From Nilaparvata lugens (lineage: Eukaryota; Arthropoda; Insecta; Hemiptera; Delphacidae): 64,000 bases of DNA. Positions 52,446-64,000 of the stretch are shown piece after piece; the stretch's first letter is position 1; every line of letters starts with the position of its first letter. Location: positions 57,263,441 through 57,327,440 of the forward strand of contig NC_052508.1 in NCBI RefSeq assembly GCF_014356525.2, read 5' to 3'. The position numbers and the translations under genes are program-made. The notes beneath the pieces were generated by a model. The model was not told the DNA's origin. It saw only the letters and a list, made by a program, of their open reading frames with translations, and did no database searches.

Positions 52446-53238
52446 ACATTGATTTCTACGGATTTTGCAAATATGAACATTCTATCCACTATAACGATAA
52501 CTTATAAAACAGTAATGACTGATATAATTATTGTTTTACACATTGCAAAATAAGTGCAAAACGGAGAAAATCAACTGGCAGATGTTCAGGAAAGGAATTG
52601 AAGTGAAAAACACGGTGAAATAATATTGAAAGCGTATTTTGTCATTACTTTAATGGTATTCTTTCTAGCCAATAAGAAAAATGTGAACGACATTCTCCTT
52701 CTTAATGCACAGTCTATCACTCCCTTCACATAGTCACTCCTAAATTACATACATACTACACACATTATACATACATACATACATTTTATTTATACATATA
52801 AACAACCTTCAACATTTTTGTCGATCAATTTTCTCTCATTAGTAGCGGAACAATCTATAACATACAAAGTTTCAGTCACATTTGTTCAAATTTATTCTCA
52901 ATAATCTCAATCACAATATAGCTTTATTTAATGATGTTGATTTTATAACATCAAACAAGAAACGAAAAAGTAGACTGCAGAAATGGTAATTAAAGAAAGA
53001 AATATACAAATGTATAATACAATAAAAAGAAGTCTTTAATAATACTTTGCTTAGTGCATCTTACTACATCATCACAAATGAAATTCATTTACATTAATCA
53101 GATTGAGATTATTTTAAATTCTCAAAATTTTAGTATTACATTTTCTTTTTAGGATAAAATTATAGAAAAAGTTATTACAGTAATACATATCAAGAAACTG
53201 TCAGATCTTTTTAAAACATGAGAAAAGTCCAACCATAA

Positions 53239-53429
53239 AGTTGCGTTTACACCAGTTATTAACAAAATGTTAATAACTCAATCCTTATAGATTCTATTAG
53301 ATAGAACATAACTTATCATACACATGATGAACATATGTGTTTGTCAAGTTCCGTTCAATCTTAATAGAATCTACTGTATAGGGATTAAGTTATTAACATT
53401 TTGTTAATAACTTAGGTGTAAACGCGGCT
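53239..53429. mobile_element. Palindromic MITE, copy 2 (simple form)
   Basis: Ends AGTTGCGTTTACACC and GGTGTAAACGCGGCT with the same inner arms and the same central catacacatgatgaacatat as 11310-11592, but without the internal duplication. Confidence 0.78.
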
Positions 53430-56406
53430 TTAATCCAAATTAGCAAGATATCTGTTGAATTCTATTTATTTATTTTCAATGAAATGATACATTATAATGA
53501 TGACTAAAATAATAATGCGCTATAAGATATATTTTATAGCCTGTTAATCAGAATAAATTAATTAAGACATGTTTCATGCATCATCTTAATCAATAAGTAA
53601 TTAACACAAGAAATAACGGCTTTAATTTTTTCTGGGTATGAAACTCAAGGTGTAATCTATTTTCAAAGTGAATGGAACTATTTTAATTTTAAAAATGTTT
53701 GATGTCGAAACTTAACTTATATCAAGTGTAGAATATCAAAACTAATTTAGATTTATATCAGTAATCTTAATACACTGAGTGGACTTGAAATCAAAATTAT
53801 TGAAACTTTTTGAGCTAATTATAGTAAGTATTACCTAAGAATGAATAAAACATAGATTTGACAGCTCTCAAAGGACAAATGAGATATTTGAAAACATAAT
53901 ACACTGTTTTCAGCTATATTACCCTGAACAAAGGGACTAGCAAACATTTATTGAGATCTAAATAGAAAAGGAGGATTATACTGTAAAATAATTTTTTCAG
54001 AGATGATTTAAAGCATAACTACCTCATTTTTTTACTACTAGTGTTTATTTTTATACTTAAAAAAATCAACATAATTATTCGCTTTCATTTAAAGATTTTG
54101 TATAGACTACAAATAAAAAATAACTATGAACTTGATGCAAACTATCTTTGCGAATAAAAATTCTAAATATCAAATCCACTTACTGAAAGGTGGCTTCGCA
54201 TAATATATGGCAAATTAATTAGCCAAGTTATTGTAAATGGCAAAATAATGGAATCATTGTGATATATTCATATCACGAGTTTTCCATATTCATGTACATA
54301 GATTTTTGAAGGTGAATAGAACTAAAATACATTCTTAATGCGTAAGTTCATCCCATTGGACAAACTTACAGAAATATTGCAATTTCTTGTAATTCCCTAC
54401 TTGTGGAACTCAAATTAGACTAGAAATTCTTCGACTGTCATGTTATTGTAACAACAGTCTGTAAAGCATAGCACTGAAAGCCCATATTAATAATTCTACA
54501 AACGATTCAAATAAATTGAGAAGATTATAATAGAGTCGACCAAGCAGAATGAGAATGGAAAAGGAGTTTGTTGAATTAAATGCAAAAATATGAAATAATT
54601 ATTAGTAGGTAAACAACTCATGAATTCAACGGTACGGTATATGAGAAGAATGAAGCTATAAAATAAACTTTTCTTCAGTTTCCAAATAAGCAATCTGATA
54701 GAAATTTAGTGATAACAATGCTGGCGAAATCTCATTTTCCAGAAACTGAATACGGTACACAACTTTACTATGATATCAGGGAAGAGATTATAAGATTTAC
54801 ATGGTTTAGAGGAAGAGAAGCTGGAAAATGCATTCTAAATAGTGATAAAAGGTATGTTTTTAAAACTATATTACAAACTGCAGAATACTAAAATGTAAAA
54901 CTGCAAATATTTGCTACCTTTACAAATTTATTCACAGAAAGGTATTGACACATTACCATCAGAAATGTGAGCAGTATGAGCTGCATTCATTACCAATTAG
55001 TAGAATAGATGAGCTTACATCAGTAAAATATATAAATTCAACAAAATTTCAATATTCGATTTATGAAATTTAATTTCCAACATTTAATGTTAAATTATCA
55101 ATTTTGTATTCAACATCTTGTATGTATAATATGTAGAATAATATGATATTCAACTGAAAACCAATTACATTAGGTGAAAATTACTAGCTTAACTTTCAAG
55201 GTATTTGAGATGTTTTTAGACTATTATTCAAATTTGAACAATTGTAAAAGAATGCTTGTGAACTTCGATTATTGATTGGTTTTTGATATTACAATCATTT
55301 TATTTGTTCCATCATCATACCGCAAATACCTGAAGATACAATCACACTGAGATACTCTCATCACAGACATACTAACAGACACATAATATCTTATAAAAGT
55401 TTTTTATAACAATCATACATTAATTTTCTTCAGATTTTACACGAACCCAGTTCTATAAACAACTGTTCATCATCTCCATGACATTTTCCACCACTCTACC
55501 TTTCTTCATTGTTAATATATAAAACACATCCCATACAACACACCAATTTGAAAATAAATTGTCTTTATGAGTTTATAGTATTAAATATAATCAACGTATA
55601 ATAATGGGAATTATAACATATAATCATTCGATAATAGCGATGCATAACTAATAATCATAATATATCATCAATAAAAACGCAAGTCTTAATAATATAAATA
55701 CACATCTCAACTATTCAGTTCTGTCCTCCTTTTCAAAACGTTTAGTTATTTTTGTACAAAAACTACTTTATTTCTCAGTCAAAGTATTGCCGCAAACAAA
55801 AAACAACATAGTAGAAGCGTAAATAATAAATAAACATTAGTTAATAAAACAAGAAGTAGATAAAGGCAAAACATGTTATGCAGCGGTTGGCCAAGTAAAT
55901 TAACAAATAATAAAATCTCAGTTACAGATCAACATTCCATCGACTCGATTTCGTAACACCTGCAGAATGTTTCTAAAAAATATCTTACATTTTGATTTTG
56001 TACAAGTAAGTTAATTAAGCGAAATAACCATGACAAAATTTCTCGTAATTGACAAAAAACGTATATATATATGATTTACAGGTACAAAAAGTTCAAATCA
56101 ATGTTGATGTGGAGAAGTGACACGTGACACGTAACACCATCGACGTAACACCACCATAACACCACCGTAACACCATCCATCAGCCACCCTGCTTCACCCA
56201 CGTGAGCAGCTTATTCTCATTATATTATCAAGATTAATTAAAAAAAATAATATTTATATATGTCATATTTTATACATTTGTTTTTATATACTTATAAAAA
56301 CAAGTCACTAGTAATTGATTAGAAAGTCTTTGTAATAATTATATAGTAATAGTTTTCAAGTGGTTGTTAGCGGCAGCAGCAGGGCGGGAGAGGGGAGGGG
56401 ATGAGA

Positions 56407-56496
56407 TCACCAGCAGAAGACCGACAGTTCCCCCCCACCCCCGTGGCCGTGGTCACCACCACCTGGACGCCAGCCAGTCACCGCTCGCGCCTTCAA
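56407..56496 (-). CDS. Possible 3'-terminal exon of a minus-strand gene (weak)
   Basis: On the minus strand a good acceptor (ttgttttgtttcag) precedes a GC-rich stretch with no close parallel in the surrounding AT-rich DNA. Read from 56496 in one frame it gives 29 codons (LKARAVTGWRPGGG..., ending ELSVFCW) before TGA at 56407-56409. Another frame stops after 13 codons (EGASGDWLASRWW). Product unknown. It could also be a simple-sequence patch. Confidence 0.2.
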   Translation of the reverse strand: MKARAVTGWRPGGGDHGHGGGGELSVFCW

Positions 56497-56766
56497 CTGA
56501 AACAAAACAATAATGTAAGTGAGTGAATTTATTTTTCACAATCCTTGAGAATGTAGAACAAACAATGAGAAAAACGAAAATATTGAAAAGGAAAAAATAC
56601 AGTGCTGTACAAAAGACAATAAAAAAATATAGATTAGAACTAGTTATCAAGTTATTGTTACAAATTATTTATAATTATGACTCGAGCATATATTATACAG
56701 AAATTTCTCTATATTTAAACTCTACAGAAATTTAATGAATGATAATATTGGGAGTATAACTTCCAA

Positions 56767-57167
56767 TATCGGGGCACCGAGCTTCGCTCGTTATTTTTAT
56801 TTATTGATAAACAGAACACAATTCTCTAAAACGAGCGTGTTTATATTTTATAGCTGGCTATACATCAGCTTACGAATTTCGGGGATGCGATATTTTGATT
56901 TTCCACAGAATCACTCGCTCACTTTCTACTATCCACAGACGACGAAAGTCTCAGCTGTTTCAGCCAAGGATGAATTATCCTTTTAATGTCGTTCAGCGAG
57001 TTTTCCCAAGGATGAGTGCAATCGAATTTTTATATCATAAAACTACTATGTTCCAAATTTCGTGGAAATCGTTAGAGCCGTTTTCGAGATCCGTCGAACA
57101 TAAATAACCAGATATAAAAATATAAACAGATATACAGAAATTGCTCGCTTAATATAATAGGATAATA
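56767..57167 (-). mobile_element. Helitron-like dispersed repeat, copy 2
   Basis: Inverted, nearly collinear match to 7627-8106 (ggggcaccgagcttcgctcg to gcttaatataataggat). The minus strand starts A|TCCTATTATATTAAGC, as in the first copy. About 80 bp is missing at the 5'-proximal duplication. Confidence 0.65.
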
Positions 57168-57599
57168 TTTGTTACATTGAAGTTACTGTTAAAAATTATA
57201 ATTATGTGAAGGAAAAGTAGCAGCTCATACAGTTTTGTTTGTTGACAATAATGCACCACGTTCGTGCAATATTTTTGCAGCAATCAGCTAGAAATGTTTC
57301 AATTCTATTCAACAAAGTACCAGTTATTCACATAAAAATTAAAAATAACACCCTTTCAAACTAGATTTTTCATTCATTTGAAAATGAATTTGATGTTGAG
57401 ACATCTTGTGAAAAATAAAAATATATGTAGAAGAAAGTACTTTGATTTTTAATTTTTGGGAATACACACACGTAACCCTAAAAAAGAAAGAGACCATTGA
57501 AGATAGCGTATACCAGAGTCCAGAGTTATGTAGTCTTCAATACAACAAGTCGATCCTCGCTGAGAATATTTATTTATTCATAATATTACAACGGAAAAA

Positions 57600-57850
57600 A
57601 CAGGTAATAACGCAAATATGCTTCCTTAACATAACAATACAATTCATTCAAAACAAAAAAAAAAACCTAGGACCCTTTCTAAGCAAATAATGGTTTGCTT
57701 ATATAATAATAATGATATAGTGATTATAATAGCAATAATAATAATGCTTCCTTAACATAACAATATGATCCGGATACAATTCATTCAAAACAAAAAAAAA
57801 ACCTAGGACCCTTTCTAAGCAAATGGTTTGCTTATATAATAATAATGAGT
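57600..57850 (+). repeat. Tandem duplication of about 130 bp
   Basis: atgcttccttaacataacaa ... cctaggaccctttctaagca ... tggtttgcttatataataat appears twice, the copies differing by small indels. Confidence 0.85.
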
Positions 57851-57929
57851 GCTAATTATTGCTAATATAATAATGTTGGCTAATATTAATAAGGAGTCTC
57901 TATAGTGAGATTCACTTCAAACTTCGTCA

Positions 57930-58110
57930 GCATTAATTATTATTAAACGAGAATCCCAATTACCCCGAAGACTTCTTGATTGGGATTTTCGTTTAATAAT
58001 AATTATTTATTGATTAGCATTTGATTTTGAAATACCAACCCCGAAGACTTCTTAATTGGGATTTTCGTTTAATAATTATTATTTATTGATTAGCATTTGA
58101 TTTTGTTCTT
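57930..58110. repeat. Hairpin repeat (attaaacga...ccccgaagac), one and a half copies
   Basis: attaaacgagaatcccaatt pairs with attgggattttcgtttaat, and the right half is then repeated. A related hairpin lies at 61345-61432. Mobile repeat of unknown class. Confidence 0.65.
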
Positions 58111-58286
58111 GTTTTACTCCTTTTTTGGACATTATCAAAATTTGGGAATGGAATAGTTTTAGGTCAAGCCTGTTGTTCCTTCTCAATAATCTTTATATGA
58201 TTTGTGAATGTATCTACGAATAAATAAATAGATGAATAAAAATAAATAAATAAATGAACAAATGCAACTTCCAATTTATTTTCATG

Positions 58287-58499
58287 TTAGTCAGCATTAG
58301 TTGAACAGGAAGCGTTGATGAATATATACAAAGAACCCTGACAGTATAAACTGAATCTTACTGTGGGATCCAAGAGATTCCCATCTGAAAAGAACCACAT
58401 TTTCGATAACTTTGAAGCATCAAAAGCGACACAATTCAGTGAAACCCCGCTGGTTTTGCGTGGAAGGTCAACATCATTGACAACGCCAGCTTCAATCAT
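58287..58499 (-). CDS. Open minus-strand segment, possible exon (weak)
   Basis: 70 codons are open on the minus strand: MIEAGVVNDVDLPRKTSGVS, then SKLSKMWFFSDGNLLDP. The first two thirds look amino-acid-balanced and less AT-biased than chance frames. A GTAAG donor-like site follows DPT. No family recognised. It could be a neighbour-gene exon or a TE piece. Confidence 0.2.
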   Translation of the reverse strand: MIEAGVVNDVDLPRKTSGVSLNCVAFDASKLSKMWFFSDGNLLDPTVRFSLYCQGSLYIFINASCSTNAD

Positions 58500-59224
58500 A
58501 TAAAAAGTCCATATAGGCTAACGAAATGAAGAGGGTTCCTGTTAGAGTGAGATAGATGCTCACGTGCTGTAGGAGCTCTATAAAAAGGGAAAGTCAGGCT
58601 TTTTTGTGGCTTCGCCGATGGTGGCTTAGCTTGCTAGAATATCAGGGATCCACGCACCGAAATAACAAACCCCACTCCATCAAAACGAGATAACAATAGA
58701 AGAAGACCGATAATAACTTTAATGACACAAACTTACAACTAATAACCTAGCAGCAACGCCCCGGAAATACTAGTTACGAAAATAATATTATTCCTATTAC
58801 TCACAACACAAAGGGGGATGAAGCGATCCGAACTTTTGTTGAAATGAAAAGAGCGAGCAATTTCTGGTATATTCTTAATTTCCAATCATAAATGAAAATT
58901 TAATTCATTATTATTTATTTACAAAAATACATACAGGTATGGGAACAACAGGTATTATAGCCCAAAACTGTTCCCGATTCAATATCACAAAGTTCTTCAT
59001 AAGTTTTAATTTCAAATTCAAATATTTTTTATTCCTTCAATTATTATTTACAGTGGAACATGAAAAAAATCAATATTACGGAATCCCTCCAAAACGACTG
59101 AACGTCTAAGTTAGTCGAATACCATTGTGATTGAAAACAAGTTAGGTCATCGAATTTGAAATTAGTCGAATTAACTACTGTAATTGAAAACAAGTTAGAT
59201 AATTAGATTTGAAAATTGGTATTT
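58500..59224. other. Unassigned interval
   Basis: Contains a family-D fragment (58920-59000) and a GC-richer stretch at 58560-58830 with a TATAAAAAG at about 58580. No gene supported. Confidence 0.45.
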
Positions 59225-59405
59225 TTTATCGTGGATAATGCCCACATGAGCTTTTAGCTTGTGTGTAGGTAATGGAAAGTTCGTTTGTGATTGATGAGAT
59301 GTGCAAACGACCATGCCTGTCGGCAGGAATCGAACCCACGACCAGGAAGCACTAGCAGATTGAAGGGTGCAACGCCATAGTCGTCTCGGCTAATCTGGCC
59401 GAAAA
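59225..59405 (-). mobile_element. tRNA-derived SINE
   Basis: On the minus strand the 5' head has an A-box-like TTAGCCGAGACGAC (59380-59393) and a B box GTGGGTTCGATTCC (59326-59339) at tRNA-like spacing. This is followed by a tRNA-unrelated body, ending before an AT-rich tail near 59225. The acceptor-stem pairing is poor, so it is not a functional tRNA gene. Confidence 0.72.
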
Positions 59406-59989
59406 GCATTAATTATATTTCTGTGCAGTGGGCATGGTTTCAATGTACTATGACTTATTTACTGGATGAAACACTTGAATTAGGGGAAAACAGGCTTTAC
59501 AGAATCAGTTCAATACAATATTATCAAAGTTGTCAAAATATACATGAAATGAAATTAAAAAGATTTTATTCATCCAAAGAACAGTACAATAACAGGAAAA
59601 TCTGTATCTTATAATCGAAACATAGAAATTTACATTAATATAATGATCTAACATAATGATAAGATTTTTTATGAATGAATAAAAAAACAACCCGAGCCTA
59701 GCCTGTGTGGGGTGGTATGCATAAATCTTGAAAGTAGAGTTAAGAACTACGTAGATGGGTGATTTGATGCGACCGACCGGTCTCTAAATATTATAAAATA
59801 TACTGCTAGAATGACATAAATTAGAAGATACAAAGTGGACTTCATATAAATAAGCAAAAAACACAGGTTTTAAAAAAAGTCTATGTATCTAAACTGCAGT
59901 CATGAAATCTTATAGATAATAATTCTCTATCCAACAAATTCGGTTCAGTATTTACGTCTGAAATGATGCAGGGATATTATTTTCTTATG

Positions 59990-60270
59990 AATTTAGCAGG
60001 CAAGTCGATAGAAACGAGTGGAGCAGAGCAGAGCAGAGGCTTCCCTGTCAGTGTAGTTCGCCAAGCGCCGTGGAAAAACCGCAACGAAAATGGTTGTGGC
60101 GTTTTTTTCTGATGACGGAAGTGTACAAAAGGGAAGCTGAGGGTTCTCAACTTGACGTTTTCAGTTCCGTGCACTGCAACACGAAGCTGAAAGTTACGAG
60201 CTCGTCCGCCATTTTGCGAAGCTCTCTTTCAAATTCTCGCTGCTCAGTGCTCAGCAATCTAAAGCTGAAC
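59990..60270. other. CpG-rich patch, possible promoter/5' UTR
   Basis: About 280 bp clearly richer in GC and CpG than its surroundings, containing gccattttgcg (YY1-like) at about 60210. It might be a promoter of a gene running out of the window. No coding exon is convincing here. Confidence 0.25.
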
Positions 60271-63200
60271 TAGTCAATGATACATTTAAAACGCGAACTG
60301 AGTTGGACGCGAAACTCAGTAAAAATAGGATCTGCAGTTTCGATGAAATGCTGCTGTTGCCACTTCTACATGTTTCAAGTAGCATTAGCAGAGTTTTCCA
60401 CCGTGAAATTCTAGGAAACCTCTATTCGGACAATAGATTTATATCTGGAGTCGTGTTCGTTGAACATAGAAGTTTCTGTAAACTTTAATTCAGCAGTAAT
60501 CTGTCGGTATCTGCTTTTAACCACAGATTCAAACCTCTTGTTTGCGCTATAACATAGAAAGGGCTCTCCCGTAGTTAGATGTTATAATATATGAGAATGT
60601 ACACATACTGCTAAATTAGATGAATCTCTACCTATCAGCGGTGTATACACACTAGAAATGTACAACATGGCTCATCTATATCAATACATTGCAGTCTTTT
60701 CTGTACTACAGCACTTCCAATTTAATGAGACAATACCAGCGAGGATATTCAAATATCATTCACTGTAAAATAAGGATTGAGAGAAACGAGGGGCTAGACG
60801 CTAGAGAATGGAAAATAAAATACATATTATTTTATGAATCAGTAATTAAAATCTGACAAATCATTCGAAGCCATTGATCTACATTATTAAATAACAATTT
60901 TCAAGTACACGTATCACATATCAATCAGTATTAAGCATCTTTGTAATCAATGAGATTTGATGACCATTAGACTTGTATGAGTAAAGTTATTGAGGGAAGA
61001 TTTAGAAGCATTCTCCTCATTCAGTCATAGATTTAGTCATATAATCATAGATATATCATATTATCACTTCACTTATAAGGGCTACTTTATTCAAATTAAA
61101 AAAACAATATAAAAACTTGTAGTACCCTTGTAGTTCTACAAGTTTTATAATGTTTTTATTAATACATCATATTGTATAGTCGGGAATAGAATATGTTCGA
61201 GGAAAAGTCAGAAATCTATAGTACCTATCCAACATTGCAATCCATACATTACTACAAAAGTTCAATATGAAATGAGGTGATTTAATTATTTAGTAGATTG
61301 TTATGAACCCATTCGAGGTAATTGATCATAAGTTAAGTAACACCCTTCATAATTATTATTAAACGATATGCAAATCACCCCGAAGACGTTGCAGCATTCA
61401 ATTTTGATTTTCGTTTATTATTAATTCATTAGCATTTGAATAAATGCAATATCTAAGTAATTTCCATCTGTAGCACCCTTCAGTTATAGCATGCATATCA
61501 GAGATTTTGGTCATAATATCATGATAAACACTTTCATAATAGACAACAAAATGTTACAAAAGTAGAAATAAATTTCAATTTTACTCGCACTACATTCAGA
61601 GAAAAGTTATGTGACCGATTTATCAACTTTGTCCAACTTATTTAGAAATAATAATTAGTTTCACTACAAACTCTCAGTATTGATTGGAAGGAAGGCATTG
61701 CTCTTATTTATGAGGAATACAGGCAGTTTAGAGTGATATGAATATGAATTCTACTACGGATAGCTAGTTTGAGATTAGAGCCTCTCCTATCTTTCATCCC
61801 GTTCTAATTTGGTTGATGGTGATGTCTCTCTCACCTCAGCAGCCTCAACAGCTAAGTGTGACCCCGTGACCCTTGCAATCGATATCATACCTCCATCTCA
61901 CTCTCACCACCAGTGGCAGAAAGAGATGAAGCACTTGCTCTCTCTCGTCTCAACCCAACTTAATCATCCTGCCATTACCAACCACATCACATTATAGCAA
62001 CTTTTACTACTCCACATGAACATATTATTCTATAGTCGTTTCTCTTTTTTAGTTCTAAACGTTGAAATCCAAGTGATACTATTGTTTATGTATAATCAAA
62101 AAATCAGGGGAGATAGGTAAAAATGTTGAAGATATTTTGTTTATTGTACACAATTTCAATATTATGCAGTTGTATTTAGTATACAAGTATTTATATATGA
62201 ATTTTGGTAAATGTATTATGTACACAATTATATTTGTAGTACATACACTACGTACAGTGATAGCTTTTGCATTATTTTCAATTTAGTACGGTACTGTATA
62301 ATTATATATTTAATATCATGTACCTCTCAATAGAAGCCCACTATTGATGTTTGTTAGTATTGTTTTTTGGAAAATCAATTTCTCTAGAATACTAAGTAAG
62401 GTTGATCCAGCAAAAAAGTTCTAATGACCATTAGTAGATATTCAGATGGAATATGCCAGTTCCTTCCACATCAATACTTTGTGAGAATTTCAAATGAAAA
62501 AAAAATTTTTGGAATAAATACATTTCTGTGCGAAATATCAAGATAAAATACAAACGTTGAAGAGTTTATTGAAGATTGCAAAATATGTAGAACTCAATTT
62601 TTCGATAATTTCTATTCTGCCACTTGGTAAAGATGTAGACTGAATATTACAAACTGTTCAATAGTATCAAACAGGATCATCAATTTTAAAGTAGGGTAGG
62701 AAATCATGGAGTTCAAGTTAAATATAATATGTTCATTAGGATATAATATGTTCAAGGAGTTTAAAGAGGATACATTCTATTTTCTGTGATAGTTTATTCA
62801 TTTATACAACAAGTACATTATCAAAATGCAGCTAAATACATTTAGTATAAATGCACATTTAGTATGCAGCTTAAGGAAATGTTTCAATCAAAATCATAGG
62901 ATCTAGATGAAGGAAGTTTGGTTCCACTCTTTCAATCAATTTAAAAAAAATTGAAGAGGTCACACATAGCCAAATCTACCATGTGATTTCTAAATCTTCT
63001 AGAAGATTCCCAAGGAACATCTCTGATAGTACGAGAGGTTTCTTGTACAAAAAGCAGAAGTATACCGAGTGCTTTCCTCTACTCCAATGCGACAACATAA
63101 TAGGAACTTTTTCGTGTCGCGAATTCTCTACAGACGTGTACTCTGAACTAACTGGAGTGAGTAAAAGAGCAACAACATATGTGAACAGTCATGTCCCGAC

Positions 63201-63877
63201 ATGGTTGTGTAGCCGTGTAGCACAGGCAACAAGGTATTACCAGTTTCGACCTTGGCTGCACTCTGCGCTAATGAGAAAAATACACGCATCCCCCAGCCAC
63301 GATACACAATGTGCCTCTATAGCTATATGCATCACGACAGTCATAAATTATGTGCCACCGCCAAACCCAACATTCATAAAAAGTGCACCATAATTGCACC
63401 AGCCCAACACCCATTAGAATCAACTTTATATTTTCCCCTCTATCGTGAAAAATTCTAGATTATCTCGAGAAAATCATGACAATGATGAATGTATTTTATT
63501 GATAATCATTTTCACTGGTGAAAGTAGATTATCGACGTACTTTGTATGGCAATACCATAAAGTAAATACACTGTTTAATTGTCTCTGGCGAAACCTGGTG
63601 ATTGATGAAGAATAAGCTTCATGAGTTATAAAATATGTCTCAATTCATATCGTCATAAATACATTTCATTCAATTTGAAGTTATTTACTGACAATGAATT
63701 TCAGATTTCACACAACAGCAAACCGTCTTGATCGATCACTATTTATAGTCTGTCATCACTATAGCCACAGACCAAGAATGTAAGTATCTTTTACTTTTGT
63801 AAGTATCTTTCTTAACGAAATCTTATCTTTCTTATCTCTCTATGCCAGAACCGACTTATATTGGAATTTATTCAAAA
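60271..63877. other. Unassigned right-hand interval
   Basis: Contains hairpin copies (61065-61160, 61345-61432), a moderately GC-rich open stretch at 61809-61997 (62 codons) and a 136-codon open frame at 62983-63393. Neither shows a recognisable domain or splice context. Otherwise AT-rich. Confidence 0.45.
61065..61160 (-). repeat. Hairpin element (aacttgtagtaccc arms), copy 2
   Basis: Inverted match to 24637-24750 including the flank (gggctactttattcaaatta). The loop here is shorter. Confidence 0.65.
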
Positions 63878-63968
63878 CTAGCAGGTAACCCGTGGTCTGC
63901 AAGGGTCTGACCTAGACTACTAAATTCTTGGATAATTTAAAATTGGCCTATAACCATCCTCGGTAGAT
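63878..63968 (-). mobile_element. Helitron 3'-end fragment
   Basis: Read on the minus strand it ends ...cacgggttacctgCTAG|T at 63878, the same 10 bases before CTAG as the mini-Helitron at 5194-5465. The hairpin partner is mutated. Its 5' part is absent or replaced by the next element. Confidence 0.5.
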
Positions 63969-64000
63969 CCTATTATATTAAGCAAGCAATTTCTGTATTT
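63969..64000 (+). mobile_element. Helitron-like repeat, copy 3 (5' end only, cut by window edge)
   Basis: A|TCCTATTATATTAAGCAAGC matches the starts of the copies at 7627 and 57167 and continues to the end of the window. Confidence 0.6.

Larger units (their letters stand above)
49671..56400. other. Gene-free AT-rich interval
   Basis: Between the formin and about 56.4 kb I find no supportable gene. Visible items are a TE-like patch at 49750-49850 (cattatttggggtcggctct), a 40-bp tandem duplication (50565-50630), a palindromic MITE (52265-52445), a MITE copy (53239-53429) and a CACC-rich patch (56125-56180). The rest is unassigned. Confidence 0.5.

Noticed and set aside
54709..54891. 60-codon open frame (MITMLAKSHFPETEYG...)
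   Set aside because: Short, no domain, no splice or promoter context; expected by chance in AT-rich DNA.
59323..59405. Functional tRNA gene on the minus strand
   Set aside because: A and B boxes are present but acceptor-stem pairing is poor and SINE-like sequence follows, so called a SINE.
1..64000. CRISPR arrays, bacterial-type operons, integrated viral genes
   Set aside because: No regularly spaced identical repeats with unique spacers, no dense same-strand ORFs, and no recognisable viral replication or capsid genes.

Overview
The window is AT-rich, intron-rich insect DNA. It carries one large split gene read left to right and a dense population of transposable-element (TE) relics. Several repeats, and the insect-type mariner and LINE proteins, recall plant-feeding Hemiptera (planthopper-like). 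That assignment rests on memory of repeat families and was not tested by any search. There is no sign of bacterial operons, CRISPR arrays or rRNA.

The gene is a formin of the cappuccino/FMN family. I could place 18 coding exons from 747 to 48860. Every junction has a GT donor and an AG acceptor, and all phases join without a break, giving about 1336 codons. In order these encode an MGN N-terminus (possible N-myristoylation), a long low-complexity N-terminal region, a folded N-terminal segment (exons 3-4), a short coiled coil (exon 5), a Ser/Pro linker and a nine-unit proline-rich FH1 (exon 6), the FH2 actin-nucleating domain (exons 7-16) and a basic tail (exons 16-18). The 3' UTR probably runs to about 49.7 kb.

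The introns (0.5-9.9 kb) are largely TE-derived. Recognisable elements are two Helitron-type insertions, one with a preserved empty site elsewhere in the window. There is a mariner-like element with a frameshifted transposase, and a 1.05-kb hAT-type MITE with a perfect 8-bp duplication. There are two 5'-truncated LINE copies with target-site duplications and a degraded reverse-transcriptase fragment. A 2.78-kb TG...CA insertion, several foldback/MITE families and a poly(A)-tailed retroposed mRNA fragment complete the list. The clearest structure is a four-deep nest in intron 13 (38613-42250): MITE > LINE with a pentanucleotide tail > long-TIR mariner-like element > internally deleted mariner-like element. 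Target-site duplications support the three inner levels.

Downstream of the formin (about 49.7-64 kb) I find no confident gene. There is a tRNA-derived SINE on the minus strand, a MITE copy, Helitron-like repeats, and weak hints of a minus-strand neighbour (an acceptor plus a GC-rich short exon near 56.4-56.5 kb and an open segment near 58.4 kb). No convincing new molecular system is visible; the main interest is the TE stratigraphy and the retroposed host mRNA fragment.
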